A DNA stretch of 64,000 nt. Origin: Tenrec ecaudatus (Eukaryota; Chordata; Mammalia; Afrosoricida; Tenrecidae). Below, in pieces: positions 32,590 to 43,654 of the stretch. Made by a program: the position numbers and the translations under genes. Under the pieces are notes generated by a model, which searched no databases, had not been told where the DNA came from, and saw nothing but the letters and a program-made list of their open reading frames with translations. The stretch covers positions 434,001-498,000 of the forward strand of contig NW_027458640.1 in NCBI RefSeq assembly GCF_050624435.1, given 5' to 3'. Within the stretch, counting starts at the first letter, position 1, and each line of letters begins with the position of its first letter.

Positions 32590-33340
32590 TGAATGAAGAT
32601 AAGGGCATTACAGCAAAGTGGGGTGAAAAAAAGCAGATGGTGCCAGGCTATCAATTATCTGGGGTCTAAAAGGCTTGTCTTCAAAGAAGCAGCCATCTAA
32701 GTCAGGTGTCAAGGAAGTCCACAATGAAGAAGCACACCAGCATGTGGGATCCAAAGATAGTGACAATTAAATTCAAATGTAATGAAGGAAAAAGTCCCAG
32801 AGCTCAAATGATGAACATCCATCTTGTCGAAGGGTAGGTGAACAGTGAGAACTCAAAATCCATCTGAAGACTATCTAGTCATATTAAACCTCTGGTACAT
32901 CCCCTTGAAAAGGTTTACCATCAGACAGAGATGATTGTGAACTTGATCACAGTGGATCAGACCATGGCATAATATGACAATTGGTCAGTTGACCTACCTC
33001 TCGATCCAACCTGTACTTGCTCTAAGGTAAAGTATTTCCCACTTGTTCCATAACAGTATTTTTTTTGCTGAACTTTAAAATATTGATGGTAGTCTTTCCT
33101 TTCTCATTCTTTATTTTCATTTTTATCTTTATATTATTATTATTTTCTTCTTGCAGCTTTATTTTAGTTTTGGTTTTGGTTGTTTCTATTGGGTTTCCAA
33201 AGTTGTAACACACAGACACGGATCCCTAGAGACAATAACTGATGCAATGGTCTATAGGGCCCTAGGGGAGTAGAGGAGTAGCAAGGGTGAGGAAATTTTG
33301 GGAGCAAACAATGAATGTGGGAGGGGGAAAGAACATAAGA
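32590..33340 (+). mobile_element. Diverged L1 3' UTR
   Basis: It has decayed versions of 'gatggtgccaggctatca', 'gcagccatctaag', 'agaagcacaccagca', then 'tgatcacagtggatcagac'. An old copy with no coding sequence. Confidence 0.55.
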
Positions 33341-34453
33341 ATTCATTATGATATATATGCATATATACATATATATTTTACAACACTGTAAACATTAAGT
33401 CAGTGAATATTTTTTTAACATTTTATTTTTTCAATCTTTTTATTGGGGGCTCATAAGGCTCTTATCACAATCTGTACATACATCAATTGAGCAAAGCACC
33501 CTTATACATTCGTTGCACTCGTCATTCTCATAATTCACCTTCCACTTGGGTTCCTGGAATCAGCTCGGTTTCCCTTTTTTGCCCCTGTCCCCCTCCCTCC
33601 CCGATGCCACCCCTGGTCCCTTGATAGTTTATAAATAATTATTATATCTTATCTTACACTCCCCGGCGTCTTCCCCTTACCCACCTCCCCATTGCCCATC
33701 TCCAAGAGAGGAGGTTACACATAGGTCTCCGAGATCGGTTCTCCCTTTCTACACCCCCTTCCCTCCTGGTGTCGCCACTCCCACCGCTGGTGTTGAGGGG
33801 TTTGTCTGTCCTAGATTCCCTGTGTTTCCAGATCCCTACTGCACCGCTGTACATCTTCTGGTATAACCAGGCCCGCTAGGTAAAATTGGGGTCATGATAA
33901 TTGGGAGGGGAGGAAGCGTTCAGGAACTAGAGGAAGGTTTTTAGTTTCATTGTTGCTACACTGAACCCTGAGTGACTCATCTCCTCCCCACTACCCCTCT
34001 GGAAGGGATGGGATGTCCAGCTGTCTACAGTTGGGCATTGGGTCCCCATCATGTACTCCCCCTCTTTCACGGTGATATGATTCTCACCACCACCCCACCT
34101 TTGTTGTTGGAGACCTGGTCTCCTCTGCCCTTCATGATCACCTATATGTTGGTGTGCTGCTTCCGTGTGAGCTTGGTTGCTTCTGGGCTAGATGGCCGCT
34201 TGTTTGCTTTCAAGCCTTTAAGTCCCCAGACGCTATGTCTCTCAGTAGCCGGGCACCATCAGCCTTCTTCACCACACTTGCTTATGCACACTTTCGTCTT
34301 CAGTGATTATGTGAGGAAGGTGATCACACAATGATTGTTTTTGTTCCTTGGTGTCTGCTACATGGTCCATTCAACACCTTGTATTCGTTTAGGCCGTGTG
34401 CTTCTTCTCTTTGGGCTTTGTTGCTTCTGAGCTAGATGGCCGCTTATTTGCCT

Positions 34454-34660
34454 TCAAGCCTTTAAGACCCCAGACGCTATATATTTTTGATAGCCGGGAA
34501 CCATCAGCTTCTCTGCTAGCTTAAGGTGGGTCTCTTGCAGGAAGCAGATTGATGGGTTATGTTTTCTAATCCAGTCCTCCAGCCTCTTACTTTTAATGTA
34601 CGAATTGAGCCCACTGGTATTCAGAGTGATTATTACTATCTCTGGCTTCATAGTTTCCAT
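34454..34660 (-). pseudogene. L1 ORF2 N-terminal stub (endonuclease start) fused to 3' UTR
   Basis: The frame starts METMKPEIVIITLNTSGLNS. It reaches 'ICFLQETHL', which carries the endonuclease active-site Glu (QETH). It then passes into 3' UTR sequence ('gctgatggttcccggctatc'), so about 1200 codons are missing. The normal product nicks target DNA and reverse-transcribes L1 RNA. This piece is inactive. Confidence 0.85.
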
Positions 34661-34664
34661 ACTC

Positions 34665-35820
34665 TGTTTTGTGTTTTGGGTCTTTACCTATCTCCCTTCA
34701 TATCAGTGTGCTGCGTTTGAGTGAGGGTTTCTATCATGTCCTCTTTTCCATCTGAGACCCTGTTGTCCTGGTACTTGTTGCTGGCATGTTAACTTCTAGA
34801 TGGAGATGGGATATATGGTGGCCTCCTGATGGTTCTAGTTGGAGCTTGATCTTCTGGCCATAGTGAGTCCGCCAGTATCTTCTGCAGGGTCGGGTGACTT
34901 GAAGCATATTTTTGAGTTCTTCCTTGTCCTGGAAGACCCTTACCCTCTATCTTAATGGATAACTTGGCAGGGTATAGGATTCTGGGTGAGGCATTTTTAT
35001 CTTTCAGTTTTTGGAAGATGTTGCTCCATTCTCTCCTCCTTCATGGTTTCTGCTGATAAGTCTGAGCATATTCTTACCTGCGCTCCTTTGTATGTGACTG
35101 TCTTCCTTTCTCTTGCTGCTCATAAATTTTCTCTTTTTCCTCTAAGTTGGATATTTTTACTATTATATGTCTTGGCGTGTTGCTCTTGGTGTTTACCTTA
35201 GCCGGCGTCCTCTCTGCTTCCTGTATGAAAGTCTGATTCTCCTTTGCTAGGTTGGGAAAATCTTCTTCCAGAAATTCCTTTGCTATCTTTGCTGTCCATT
35301 TTTGTGTTATGTTGTGTTCCGGTAGACCGATTATTCGAACATTATTCCTCTTCATAGCATCTGTCATTGATCTCAGGCTGTCTTCTGTTTCATTAATTTT
35401 CCCATCTGATTGTTTTTCTTGCTTGCTTCGTTCGGTTTGAGTGTCCTCAGTTCACTGATACGGTTCTCAGCCTCCTCAAGCCTAGATGTAGCTTCTGTGA
35501 CCTTTTTTGTGGCCTCTGCTACCTCCTCTGTTAGTTTCTGCAGTTCCCTTTGGTGGGTAGAATTCATCCCCTCTATTGTGGACTTCATCCCCTCTATTGT
35601 GTATTTCATCCCTTCTATTGTTGCATCCTTATTCTGGGTTGCTTCTCTTAGCTCCTGTATTACTGCAAGCAGAGTTCTGAAGATTTCCTTTTGTGGCTGA
35701 TCCATATCTGTTTCTTCTATGAGTGACATTAGGTCTGTTTAAGTGCCTCGTTTCTCTTCTTTCTTTGTTGGGAGTGTTGTGGTCTGTTGATTTTTTCTTG
35801 ATTCTTTCATAGGCCCCATG
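34665..35820 (-). pseudogene. L1 ORF1 (RNA-binding coiled-coil protein), broken
   Basis: The start is at 35820 (MGPMKESRKNQQ). A stop follows soon after, in 'RGT*TDL'. A long coiled coil then lies in 35729-35373, with heptads through 'LQKLTEEVAEATKKVTEATS' and three tandem copies of an 'IEGM(K/N)xT' unit. The RRM-like part ('NNVRIIGLPEHN', 'EFLEEDFPNL') is in 35367-35074. The C-terminal domain (basic, 'KARQ'-like in intact elements) continues in other frames to about 34700. Intact ORF1p trimers coat L1 RNA. At least one stop and frame changes make this copy dead. Confidence 0.85.
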
Positions 35821-36399
35821 CTTCTGGGAGACCGAGGTAACCTTATCTATGTTATTGTTAAGGATTCTATCAGGCAATTGCCTATGACCTACTGTAAAGG
35901 TGGGTCAGACTGCTGTGTAGACCGAGTTCCCTGTTGGGTTGGTAACCCGCAGTGCAGAGATGTATCAGCAGCTGGAATGGGGGCTGGAGCCTCAGTGAGT
36001 GTCCTCAGGCTGCTTTGACCAGGTGTGACAGGGTACCCTTAGCAACCCCCTTTATGGGGAGTGGAGGTTAGTAATAAAAAGGATTTAAAAGGTTAACGAT
36101 TTAAAAATAGTTTTTAACAAAATATTGGGAAGGAGGAAGAAAAAAATTGGAGAGAGAGGGAGGAGAATCTGTAATAGAAGAGGGACAAGCTGTGATACTA
36201 GTAGAGGTGGAAGGAGAAGAAAAAAAGAGAGAGAAGGAGAATCTATAGAAAAGGGGCAGAAGAGAAATAAAAGCATTAATGAAAAAGTAGGAAGGAAGGA
36301 GAGAGAGAGTACAGCACAGAAAGTAAAATAACGGGAAGAAGAAATTAAAAACAAAACAAAAAACACAAAAAGGCAAAAAAAAACCTATGCTAGATGGAG

Positions 36400-37838
36400 G
36401 ATGTGTAGATGTGTATATCTGAAAATTTCCCCCTTTTCCTCTAAGCGCTGGTGATGCCTAATAGAGCGCAGAGGTGGGTGAGTTCGTGTTGTCCCAAGAT
36501 ATGGTGCTGATCTATGTGATGGTGGGAATGCTCTTCAGCTCAGCAAGCCCTTCTAGGTCCAGCCGCTCCCCACTGGCAGTCCTTGTGCTCTAGCTGGGAA
36601 GTGCTAGGACAGCTAAGGGTACTGTGGGGGGGCACAGGCCACTGTGCCCGTCTCCTGTGGTGGCTGGGGAGGGCTGCGGCAGGCTTAGGGCTGGCACTGG
36701 GGACCCCACAGGGCCCCCAGGTGGTGAGAGCCGGCTGGAGCTCACTGACGGCTCCGCAGGTTCTGCAAAGCTGAGTCCTAGGCTCCACCGCAGTTGGAAT
36801 GTTTGATCTGCCGGGCTGTGAGCGGGCACGGGAAGGCCCCTTGGACAGCAGCATGAAACGGCAGGGGGCAATGGCCCCTGTTCTCCGCCCAGGCTCAGAG
36901 CTCAGAGCCGTGTGGACAATGGCGGCTTGGCGCGAAACCGCAGGGGGCAATGGTGCCCGTCTTCTGCCCCCACTCAGAGCTCAGAGCTGTGCGGACAGCA
37001 GCGGCTTGGTGCGAAACCGCAGGGGGCAATGGCGCCTGTCCTCCGTTCAGGCTCAGAGCTCAGAGCAGTGGCTGCCGGGGTCCCTGCAGCACCCTGGGGA
37101 AGGCACCCACTCTTGTGCCTGGCACCGGGAGGGGCCCTCGGGCAGACTCAGCAGCGCGGGCCACGGCGCTCTGCGGAAGCGCAGGGTCCGGGACAGGCGC
37201 GGGTTGGGCTATGGCTCCCGCTGGCGGGAAATGCTCAGCGCAGGGTCCTTGCCGGGAGTGGAGCTGTTGCTAGGCTGCAGGGGGTGGGTGGGGGTGGGCG
37301 GCCGGCACACAGAGGGCCGGTGGAGAGGTCCTCGGCAGCAGTGTGAGTGGTGGTCACCCGTGGGGGTCGCCAGACAACCTGCGGGTCTGCCCCCCAGAGC
37401 TTGGATAAATGGAGGGAGGGACACGGCCCCAGGGCAGATCTCTGCCTTGAAGGGAGAGGGGAACCACGGGAGAGGAAAACTTCTCTCCTAGTGGGGATCC
37501 GCGAGTGGGCCGCTGGTGTAGGGGAGCGCGTGACCTGCTGCGCTGGTCTAAGCAGGGCAGGCAAGCGACTCTGGGCGGGGGTCCGGTTTGGGGATGGAGC
37601 TTAGGCTAGTCGCCAGTGAGATGGTGGCAGCTTAGTGACCAGAGATGTCCCACGAGTCCGGTCCTGTTTCACCTAGACCCCTGCTCAGGACAAATGTGTG
37701 GGGTGGTACTGGGGTGCTGTCCCAGGGGGATATTTCACTCACCAGACCCCTACTATTCAGCTACCTGGACACCAAATCTGCTTTGTTTGGAGGAGCTCTC
37801 AGAGTATGCAGGTGTCCAGGTCGGCCATCTTCCTGGCT
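36400..37838 (-). promoter_or_regulatory. L1 copy A 5' UTR, CpG-rich internal promoter region
   Basis: It contains three tandem repeats of a block with 'cgcgaaaccgcagggggcaa' (about 36930, 37005 and the diverged 36850), 'cagagctcagagc' and high CpG. It matches 43655-44790 in inverted orientation. Long open frames on both strands here come from GC richness and are not genes. Mammalian L1 5' UTRs normally carry an internal Pol II promoter. Confidence 0.75.
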
Positions 37839-37839
37839 T

Positions 37840-38795
37840 TAAACATTTTATTAGGGACCTATACAACTCTTAACACAATTCATACATACATCAATTGTAT
37901 AAAGCACATCTGTACATTCTTTGCCCTAATCATTTTCAAAGCATTTGCTCTCCACTTAGACCCTTTGCATCAAGTCCTCTTTTTCCCCCTCCTTCCCCAT
38001 TCCTCCGCCCCCCTGTAATGTGCCCTTGATAATTTATAAATTATTATTTTGTCCTATCTTACCCTGTCCGGAGTCTCCCTTCACCCCCTTTTCTGTTGTC
38101 TGTCCCCTCAGGGAGGAGGTCATATATAGATCTTTGTGATTGGTTCCCTCTTTCCAACCCACTCACCCTCTACTTTCCCAGTGTCGCCCCTCACACTTTT
38201 GGTCCTGAAAGTATCATCCACCCTGGATTCCCTGTGCCTCCAGCTCCTATCTGCACCTGTGTACATCCTCTGCTCTATCCAGACTTGCAAGGTAGAGTTT
38301 GGATCATGGTAGTTGGGGGGGGGGGCGAGAAGGAAGCTTTTAGGTACTAGAGAAAAGCTGTATTCTTTATCTGTGCTACATTACACCCTGACTGACTCAT
38401 CTCCTCCCCTAGACCCCTCTGATTGGGGATCTCCAGCGGCCTACAAATGGGCTTTGGGTCTCTACTCTGCACTTCCCCCTTCATTCACTATGGTAAGATT
38501 TTTTTTTCTGACGCCTTATACCTGATCCCTTCAACACCTCTTGATGGCACAGGCTGGTGTGTTTCTTCCATGTGGGCTTTGTTGCTTCTGAGCTAGATGG
38601 CCATTTGTTTACCTTCAATGCTTTAAGACCCCAGACCCTATCTCTTTTGATAGCCAGACACCATCAGCTTTCTTTGCCACATTTGCTTATGCACTTGTTT
38701 GTCCTTGGCGATCATATCATGGAGGTGTGCAAACAATGATATGATTTTTTGTTCTTTGATGCCTGATATGTGAATATTATATACATCTATTTTTA
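37840..38795 (-). mobile_element. L1 3' UTR, 5'-truncated, abutting copy A
   Basis: The plus strand begins 'aaacattttattagggacct' and runs through 'gcacatctgtacattctttg', 'ctccacttagaccctttgca', the 'gtctcccttcacccccttt' block and one 3' UTR module (38557-38740). It ends near 38795. Its tail touches the 5' start of copy A, giving a head-to-tail pair. Confidence 0.8.
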
Positions 38796-38799
38796 AAAC

Positions 38800-39075
38800 T
38801 ACATAAAAACAAAGCTTGACCAAGGGTTACCGTGGGTGGAGGAGATAGGGTTGTTGCTTAGGGGGAAGTCAGTTTATATGAATGGTGGCGGGATAATTTT
38901 GAATAGGATATCAATAATGGTTGTAAACATGAAGAGTATAATCAAAGACACTCAATTGTACATATGATAGTGGTTGAATTGGAGAATGTTTTCCTGTGTA
39001 CATTTTGCCAAAATAAAAATGTAATGATATGAACAAAGAGGAAGAAAAAATTTTAATTGATAGTGATGATAATTG
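38800..39075. other. Unclassified repeat-like sequence
   Basis: 'ttgaattggagaatgttttc' and 'ttgccaaaataaaaatg' look like the end of an old transposon or retrocopy. I cannot name it. Confidence 0.3.
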
Positions 39076-39078
39076 TAT

Positions 39079-39690
39079 ACCCCCCACTTTATTAAAAGAA
39101 AGAAACATATTTATTAATAAAGTATTTATTTGTCTTTCCTCTGTCAAACTCTGAGCCAATTATTTTCCCCAGACTGCCCGGGGAGGTGCAGAGAAGGGAA
39201 ATTTTGGGCAGACAGACATGGGACAGAGAAATGTGGGGGGTGGATATGGCTCCTTCACATGGCAAAGGGATGAGGAAGGCCACCATCAGGCAGAAAAGCC
39301 TGAGGGCCTTCAAGAAGGCAAAGTCCAGGATGGCATAAGAGAAGGGTGGCTGCTTCAGAGAAGGGTTCCTGGCATAACCCAGGATGAGGCTCCCAAACCC
39401 AGTCCCAATGCGGGCTCCATAGATGCCACTCCAACTGTGGCAGCCCCAATGAGCTTGGTTGCTGTGTCAAAGTCCATTGAGATATGCTGGTTTGAAAGCT
39501 GTGACTAGAGATCAGTGAGGTCAGGGAATGTGGGGCTGCCAAGCTGCTGAAGCGCTCTTCTGTCAGTGCCTGTGCTGTTTCTGCGCGACAGACAAGGGTC
39601 ACCTCATCAGCTGGGAGGCGCTTCTGACCAGAGGAGGGGTGGAGAAGAATTTGGCGCTGACAAAAATTTTTAAGGGATGAGGGTAGTGGC
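39079..39690 (-). pseudogene. ATP5MC2P: ATP synthase c-subunit (ATP5MC2-like) processed pseudogene
   Basis: On the minus strand the targeting-peptide region reads 'ALTEERFSSLAAPHSLTSLI' and then 'SHSFQTS', as in the ATP5MC2 isoform. The mature c-subunit region is in a shifted frame. The second transmembrane helix survives as '[12 protein letters not shown]' (39305-39270), and the natural end 'PFAM' plus stop is at 39255 in another frame. A 3' UTR follows, with AATAAA near 39115 and again near 39085. No introns are present. At least two indels disable it. The functional protein forms the proton-driven c-ring in mitochondria. Confidence 0.87.
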
Positions 39691-40149
39691 AGGCGAGCTG
39701 CTCCTACTGCAGAGAAGACTGACGTGTATGCCTCTTCTTTGTATGATTGAATTATATCATATGTGCATGAAATTCCAATAAAACTGTTTTTAGAAAAGAA
39801 ACAGAAGATCATCTGTTACTTACACAGACCCTCAGTGTAGGGCTTTGGTTAACAGGCTCATGGCCCAGTTCCTGTCTTTGTGAATAGCATTCTATTATCA
39901 CACTGCTATGCCCTTTTCTGCTGCCTGCTGTTGTTTACACAATCAGTAAGGTTGAATATTTGTCTCCAAGTCTATATGACCAATGCAATCATCAATTATA
40001 GTTTTCAGAGGTTTTTTTGAAAAAAAATTTACTGACCCCTGATCTAGGGGAAGAGTCTGGATGAAAAAGAGCAAGGCTTCATGAAATACATAATTTTAAA
40101 GTATGATGATTTTTGACAGAATATAATACTTAAAAATTCACTAAAAATA

Positions 40150-40375
40150 TGTCAGAACTACCAACCCCAGTTAGACAGTGGTGACTTGCCTAGCTGTTAA
40201 ATGAAAATTCAATCTTTCAGAACCACCAACTTCTCTGTGAGAGAATTAGTGGTAGAATAATCTCATAAGGAAATACAGGCTTGGAAATCTTATGGGAGCA
40301 GTTCTAGTTTGTCCTATAGGATTACTATGAGTTGGAACTGATCAATGTCAACAGAATTTTAGTTTGGGTGAAAAG
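40150..40375 (+). repeat. AfroSINE, diverged
   Basis: 'cagttctagtttgtcctata', 'ggattactatgagttggaac' and 'gatcaatgtcaacag' give the AfroSINE 3' half. The 5' half is decayed. Confidence 0.65.
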
Positions 40376-40510
40376 CAACTTTTTACACTATATTATACTT
40401 GAATAAATGACACCAAGTTTCAAACCACCAACTGTACAGCCATTAGTTGAAGCCATAAGAGTTAGCACTACCCAGGCACTCCACTGAGTCTGCCTGAAAG
40501 ATTCTTCGAC

Positions 40511-41008
40511 TGGCAGTTACATGAACTCTTGTCAACTTAAGAAGGGGTGGAGTCTATCCTGTCAATCAGGTCGCATCTTAGTGACCTCATTTGGAGGTAT
40601 GAAGGAGATAAATAGCTCACTGAAGGCTAGATACACTCTCTCCCTGTGAGGCATTGCTGTTGACAAGCCACATGGAGCTATGCTAATGGCAGCCAGAACC
40701 TTGGAGCTGGAGGAGCCATGTGGAGGCCCACGCCAGCAGTAAGATGCTTCTAATGCCACTGGATCCACAAGACTTTCAACCCACTAACCTGTGATCTTCT
40801 TGCACTCAGCGTTGTATCATGTGTTGCATGAGACTGAAGAGGAATTACAGGACGGTATCAGACATATGGGCTACTATTGGACTCATGGGCTTGTCTGGAC
40901 TGGAGTGATATGTGTTCTCAATATGCCATTGTTCTTTATATAAACTTTTTTCCTATACAGGTAGGAGTGTCCATGAATTTGTTTCTCCAGTCTACCAGGA
41001 CTAGCACA
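40511..41008 (+). repeat. Family-X repeat, complete
   Basis: It runs from TGGCAGTTACATGAACT to GGACTAGCACA. It is shared with the inverted arm (62888-63385), so it was in place before that duplication. Confidence 0.75.
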
Positions 41009-41340
41009 TTGACCTTCTCAAAAGAGATGCTGATTACCCCTGGAAATTTTCTACTATCTATGGAACAAGCTCATTTTGGTTGGCTGTTTTTCTCTCTATG
41101 AGAATGTTTTCTTTTCTTATAATACAACTTTGAATTCACAGATATTAAGGGTAGGCACTGAATCATAAAAAACAAACAAACATAAATTCCTAGTGTGAAA
41201 TAATGAGATGAAGAACCCTGGATCACAATAGAAACACAGACTACAAACTCCCTTTCCAAATACTCATGATCCAGAATCCTTCCTTCTGTCCATGCCCTTA
41301 CAGAGCCCTGCAAAACAGCTCCTTCCCTCCCTGCATAGGA

Positions 41341-41835
41341 GGTTTGTGTCTGTATTCACTCTGACTTCTCTCTGTGTCTCTTCCCCACCATTATACATGG
41401 ATGTGTGATTGACTTTTAGACTGTCCTTTAGCGGATACAGTGTGTTCTTGGCAATGTCTCTGGAGATGGTAAACCAGCTTTCATGGAATCTGTACAATAC
41501 GTGATATAAACAGTACTGATAAGATACCCTGCAGGCCTTGAACTTGGCTGCTACAGGTCATGGAAAAGTTACTAAATGTAAATCCAGAGTTTGCACATTA
41601 GAATCTCAAAGATGTCTTATGCTCAATCAAGTCTCCTTCAGACTCATCCAGTTGCACATTACACACTCATCCAGTTGCACATTACAGTTGACATTTTCAA
41701 ACAGTATATGCCAGTCATGAAAACGATCACACATGTCAACTGTCTGTAACTCATGCCCACTCACACACACTTGCTCTCAATAACATTACTTATTGAAATA
41801 GCTGCCTGAAAAACACAGCTTAGTACAGACTCCAT
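41341..41835 (-). pseudogene. IGHV3-like pseudogene with leader and decayed RSS
   Basis: The leader exon is 41835-41790: 46 nt, MESVLSCVFQ start, GTAATG donor. The V exon is about 41694-41377 and the acceptor is damaged (TTGAAAAT for TTTGCAGG). A direct 21-bp repeat duplicates the start of FR1 (41642-41662 and 41666-41686). The first Cys is preceded by a stop, then 'NSGFTFSN' is readable. FR2 has lost its Trp, and FR3 'WFTISRDIAKNTL' is in another frame. The YYC end is missing. The heptamer is CACAGAG (41376-41370), the spacer about 20 bp, and the nonamer ACACAAACC (41349-41341). Octamer at 41961-41968. Confidence 0.87.
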
Positions 41836-41960
41836 GATGAGTCTGTGTTCATACAGATTGCATAATAGGGACTCTTGTAGATTATGGTACTGAGGATCTT
41901 CTCCAAGAACTGTATTGTTGGGATTGGGGTGTTTTTTTTATCAGCAGAAGGAGGGCCTTT

Positions 41961-41968
41961 ATTTGCAT
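41961..41968 (-). promoter_or_regulatory. IGHV promoter octamer ATGCAAAT
   Basis: A perfect octamer, 126 bp upstream of the leader ATG of the 41.3-41.8 kb pseudogene. The inverted arm has the matching site at 62001-62008. Confidence 0.85.
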
Positions 41969-41979
41969 ATGCTTCTCCT

Positions 41980-43620
41980 TGAGAGAAAGAGCCAGGTTCA
42001 CAAATAAAGCAGTCACAAAACCTCATGCTTCAATCCCTGAGCGTTTCACCTCAGAGTTTCCCCAAGAAGAGGAAGAAACTGACATACTGGCAATGAGGCC
42101 TATTATCCCAAGTGTATTATTCAGAGTGAGTAAGACCTCAATTTGATAAATACATCATGAGACTATATCTGATGGGCTATGTTGGTATGCATGCGATTTG
42201 TAAGTTTGTAATAAAGTTTAAAAGGAATCAATCTGGGATGAGAACCTTGACTGCTTCCTCAGAGAACACATTCCCTTCCATGATTTTTCCATTCTCCAAG
42301 ACCAAGCTCCTGTTCTTTCAGGCCACAGAGAGTGATGAAGAAGATGGTTGAGAAAGGTGAGGATGACTAGGATGACTTTAGGAATAAAGGCAATTGTATT
42401 CTTCTCTCGGGGACTTACATCTTTATAAGACACTCAGAACAAAACCAGGAATACTTAAATTGTCAGATACACATTTTCTCTTCTGCAATAGATTATGGAA
42501 AATCATTAGATACTCAAAAGTTTGAAGGTCAGCTAAATCTAGAAATCTCATTGAATTCAGCCCAAAGTGGCTCCCATTCAATGTATGCTGTAAATAGGAA
42601 TGGCTTTTGTAAGTCACTAAGAAGGAAGAGCTTTCCTTTGACAACTATACTCTTACATCTGCTCAAGAGTCATTCTAAGGTGAAAAGAGTACCTGCAACA
42701 ATGAAAAATTTACCTTTGGCACAGGAAGACATTTCTTGTCCACAAAGTCATCATTGATAAAGTTATTCACACATAATCTTACATTTTATACAGGATCTTA
42801 TACCAAAATAGCTGAAATTCCTCACCTACAGTTGTGTGTCACTGCATACTGGGAATGTTACCGGTAACAAACAGCAAATTAACTAGCAAAGCCACCAGGA
42901 GGATGAGAAGCTGATTAACAGGACAAATGTGGATTCTCTGGGTGAAACCAGAAAGAGTGTCCGACATTTTGTGCGGCTGTGAAGATGAAGATACAGCATC
43001 CAGCATGAAGAACTGAATGATCCTGTTTGGCCCTAGAATTCTCCCCGAATCCTGAATTTTCACAAAAGTTAGTATGTTTCCTGGACTATCATGGCCTGCA
43101 GGTTCTGAAGGATAGACTGATAGAGGATATTAGCACCCAGGTAATAAAATGCAATTGGTGAATTTATGTGTTTTTCAGATGGGATTGCAGAAAACACACA
43201 CACACACACACACAGAAACATTAGGCCACGAATGTTAGGAAAAACAACCAAAGCTGTGCTGACTCCTGAGATTCCCAAATTTTGGAGACTTGACTGCAAA
43301 ATTTGTGGTAATGGGGCCCTGAGTTTGCGCTCTCCCCTGGCGGGGAATAAAAGGAAAAACAACAAAAGCAAAAATCAGCAACAACAAAAATTGTGTCATT
43401 TGAAGAAATTCAATATAAAATAGGCAGACTGCCTACCTTTTAATTAAATCATTAGCTAGATCATTGCCAGAATTCCCCACAGAGTGTGATGGAAGCACAT
43501 ACTGTTAAGACTGTCAGCCAATACTCAAGCACCATTTTCCTGAAGTCTGACTGGAAAGTATTTTATCTGAGCGTCATGAGAACTCTGATGCAGGGACCAC
43601 TGGCAGAGTCATTTCTGGTC
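41980..43620. other. Spacer, no gene recognised
   Basis: Short frames only. A minus-strand frame at 43063-42839 ends in a hydrophobic helix-like run but has no recognisable family. An (AC)n run lies at 43194-43214. Confidence 0.3.
43194..43214. repeat. (CA)n microsatellite
   Basis: A short CA dinucleotide run. Confidence 0.95.
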
Positions 43621-43623
43621 CTT

Positions 43624-43639
43624 AAAGGTTAAGAAGCTG
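43624..43639. repeat. Target-site duplication of L1 copy B, left
   Basis: AAAGGTTAAGAAGCTG, identical to 48857-48872. Confidence 0.95.
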
Positions 43640-43654
43640 CTTTTAAACCTGGTG

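Larger units (their letters stand above)
33410..37838 (-). mobile_element. L1 copy A with 5' UTR and ORF1, ORF2 almost entirely deleted
   Basis: Read on the minus strand: a GC- and CpG-rich 5' UTR from 37838 ('ggaagatggccgac' start); a purine-poor leader to about 35830; ORF1 from 35820; a short intact start of ORF2 at 34660; then directly the 3' UTR from about 34510 to the A-rich tail near 33415. ORF2 normally encodes endonuclease and reverse transcriptase in about 1270 codons. Only about 50 codons remain. Just upstream of its 5' end lies the tail of another L1 in the same orientation. Confidence 0.85.
39900..41970. repeat. Inverted segmental duplication, arm 1 (partner 62000-64000)
   Basis: The reverse complement of this arm matches the window's last 2 kb. 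Examples are 'gatctaggggaagagtc' (40043) against 'gactcttcccctagatc' (63848), and 'gtcctataggattactatga' (40313) against 'ctagtaatcctataggaca' (63572). The family-X repeat at 40511 faces that at 62888, and the IGHV pseudogene at 41377 faces that at 62238. The outer edge on the partner side is cut by the window end. Confidence 0.88.

Noticed and set aside
35074..35877. Possible cellular coiled-coil gene
   Set aside because: Position between the L1 5' UTR and the ORF2 start, together with the coiled-coil/RRM-like order, shows L1 ORF1.
36540..37604. Long GC-rich open frames on both strands (up to 230 codons)
   Set aside because: They lie in the L1 5' UTR, mirrored at 43.65-44.8 kb. Open frames exist in several registers because of GC richness, and none has a family motif.
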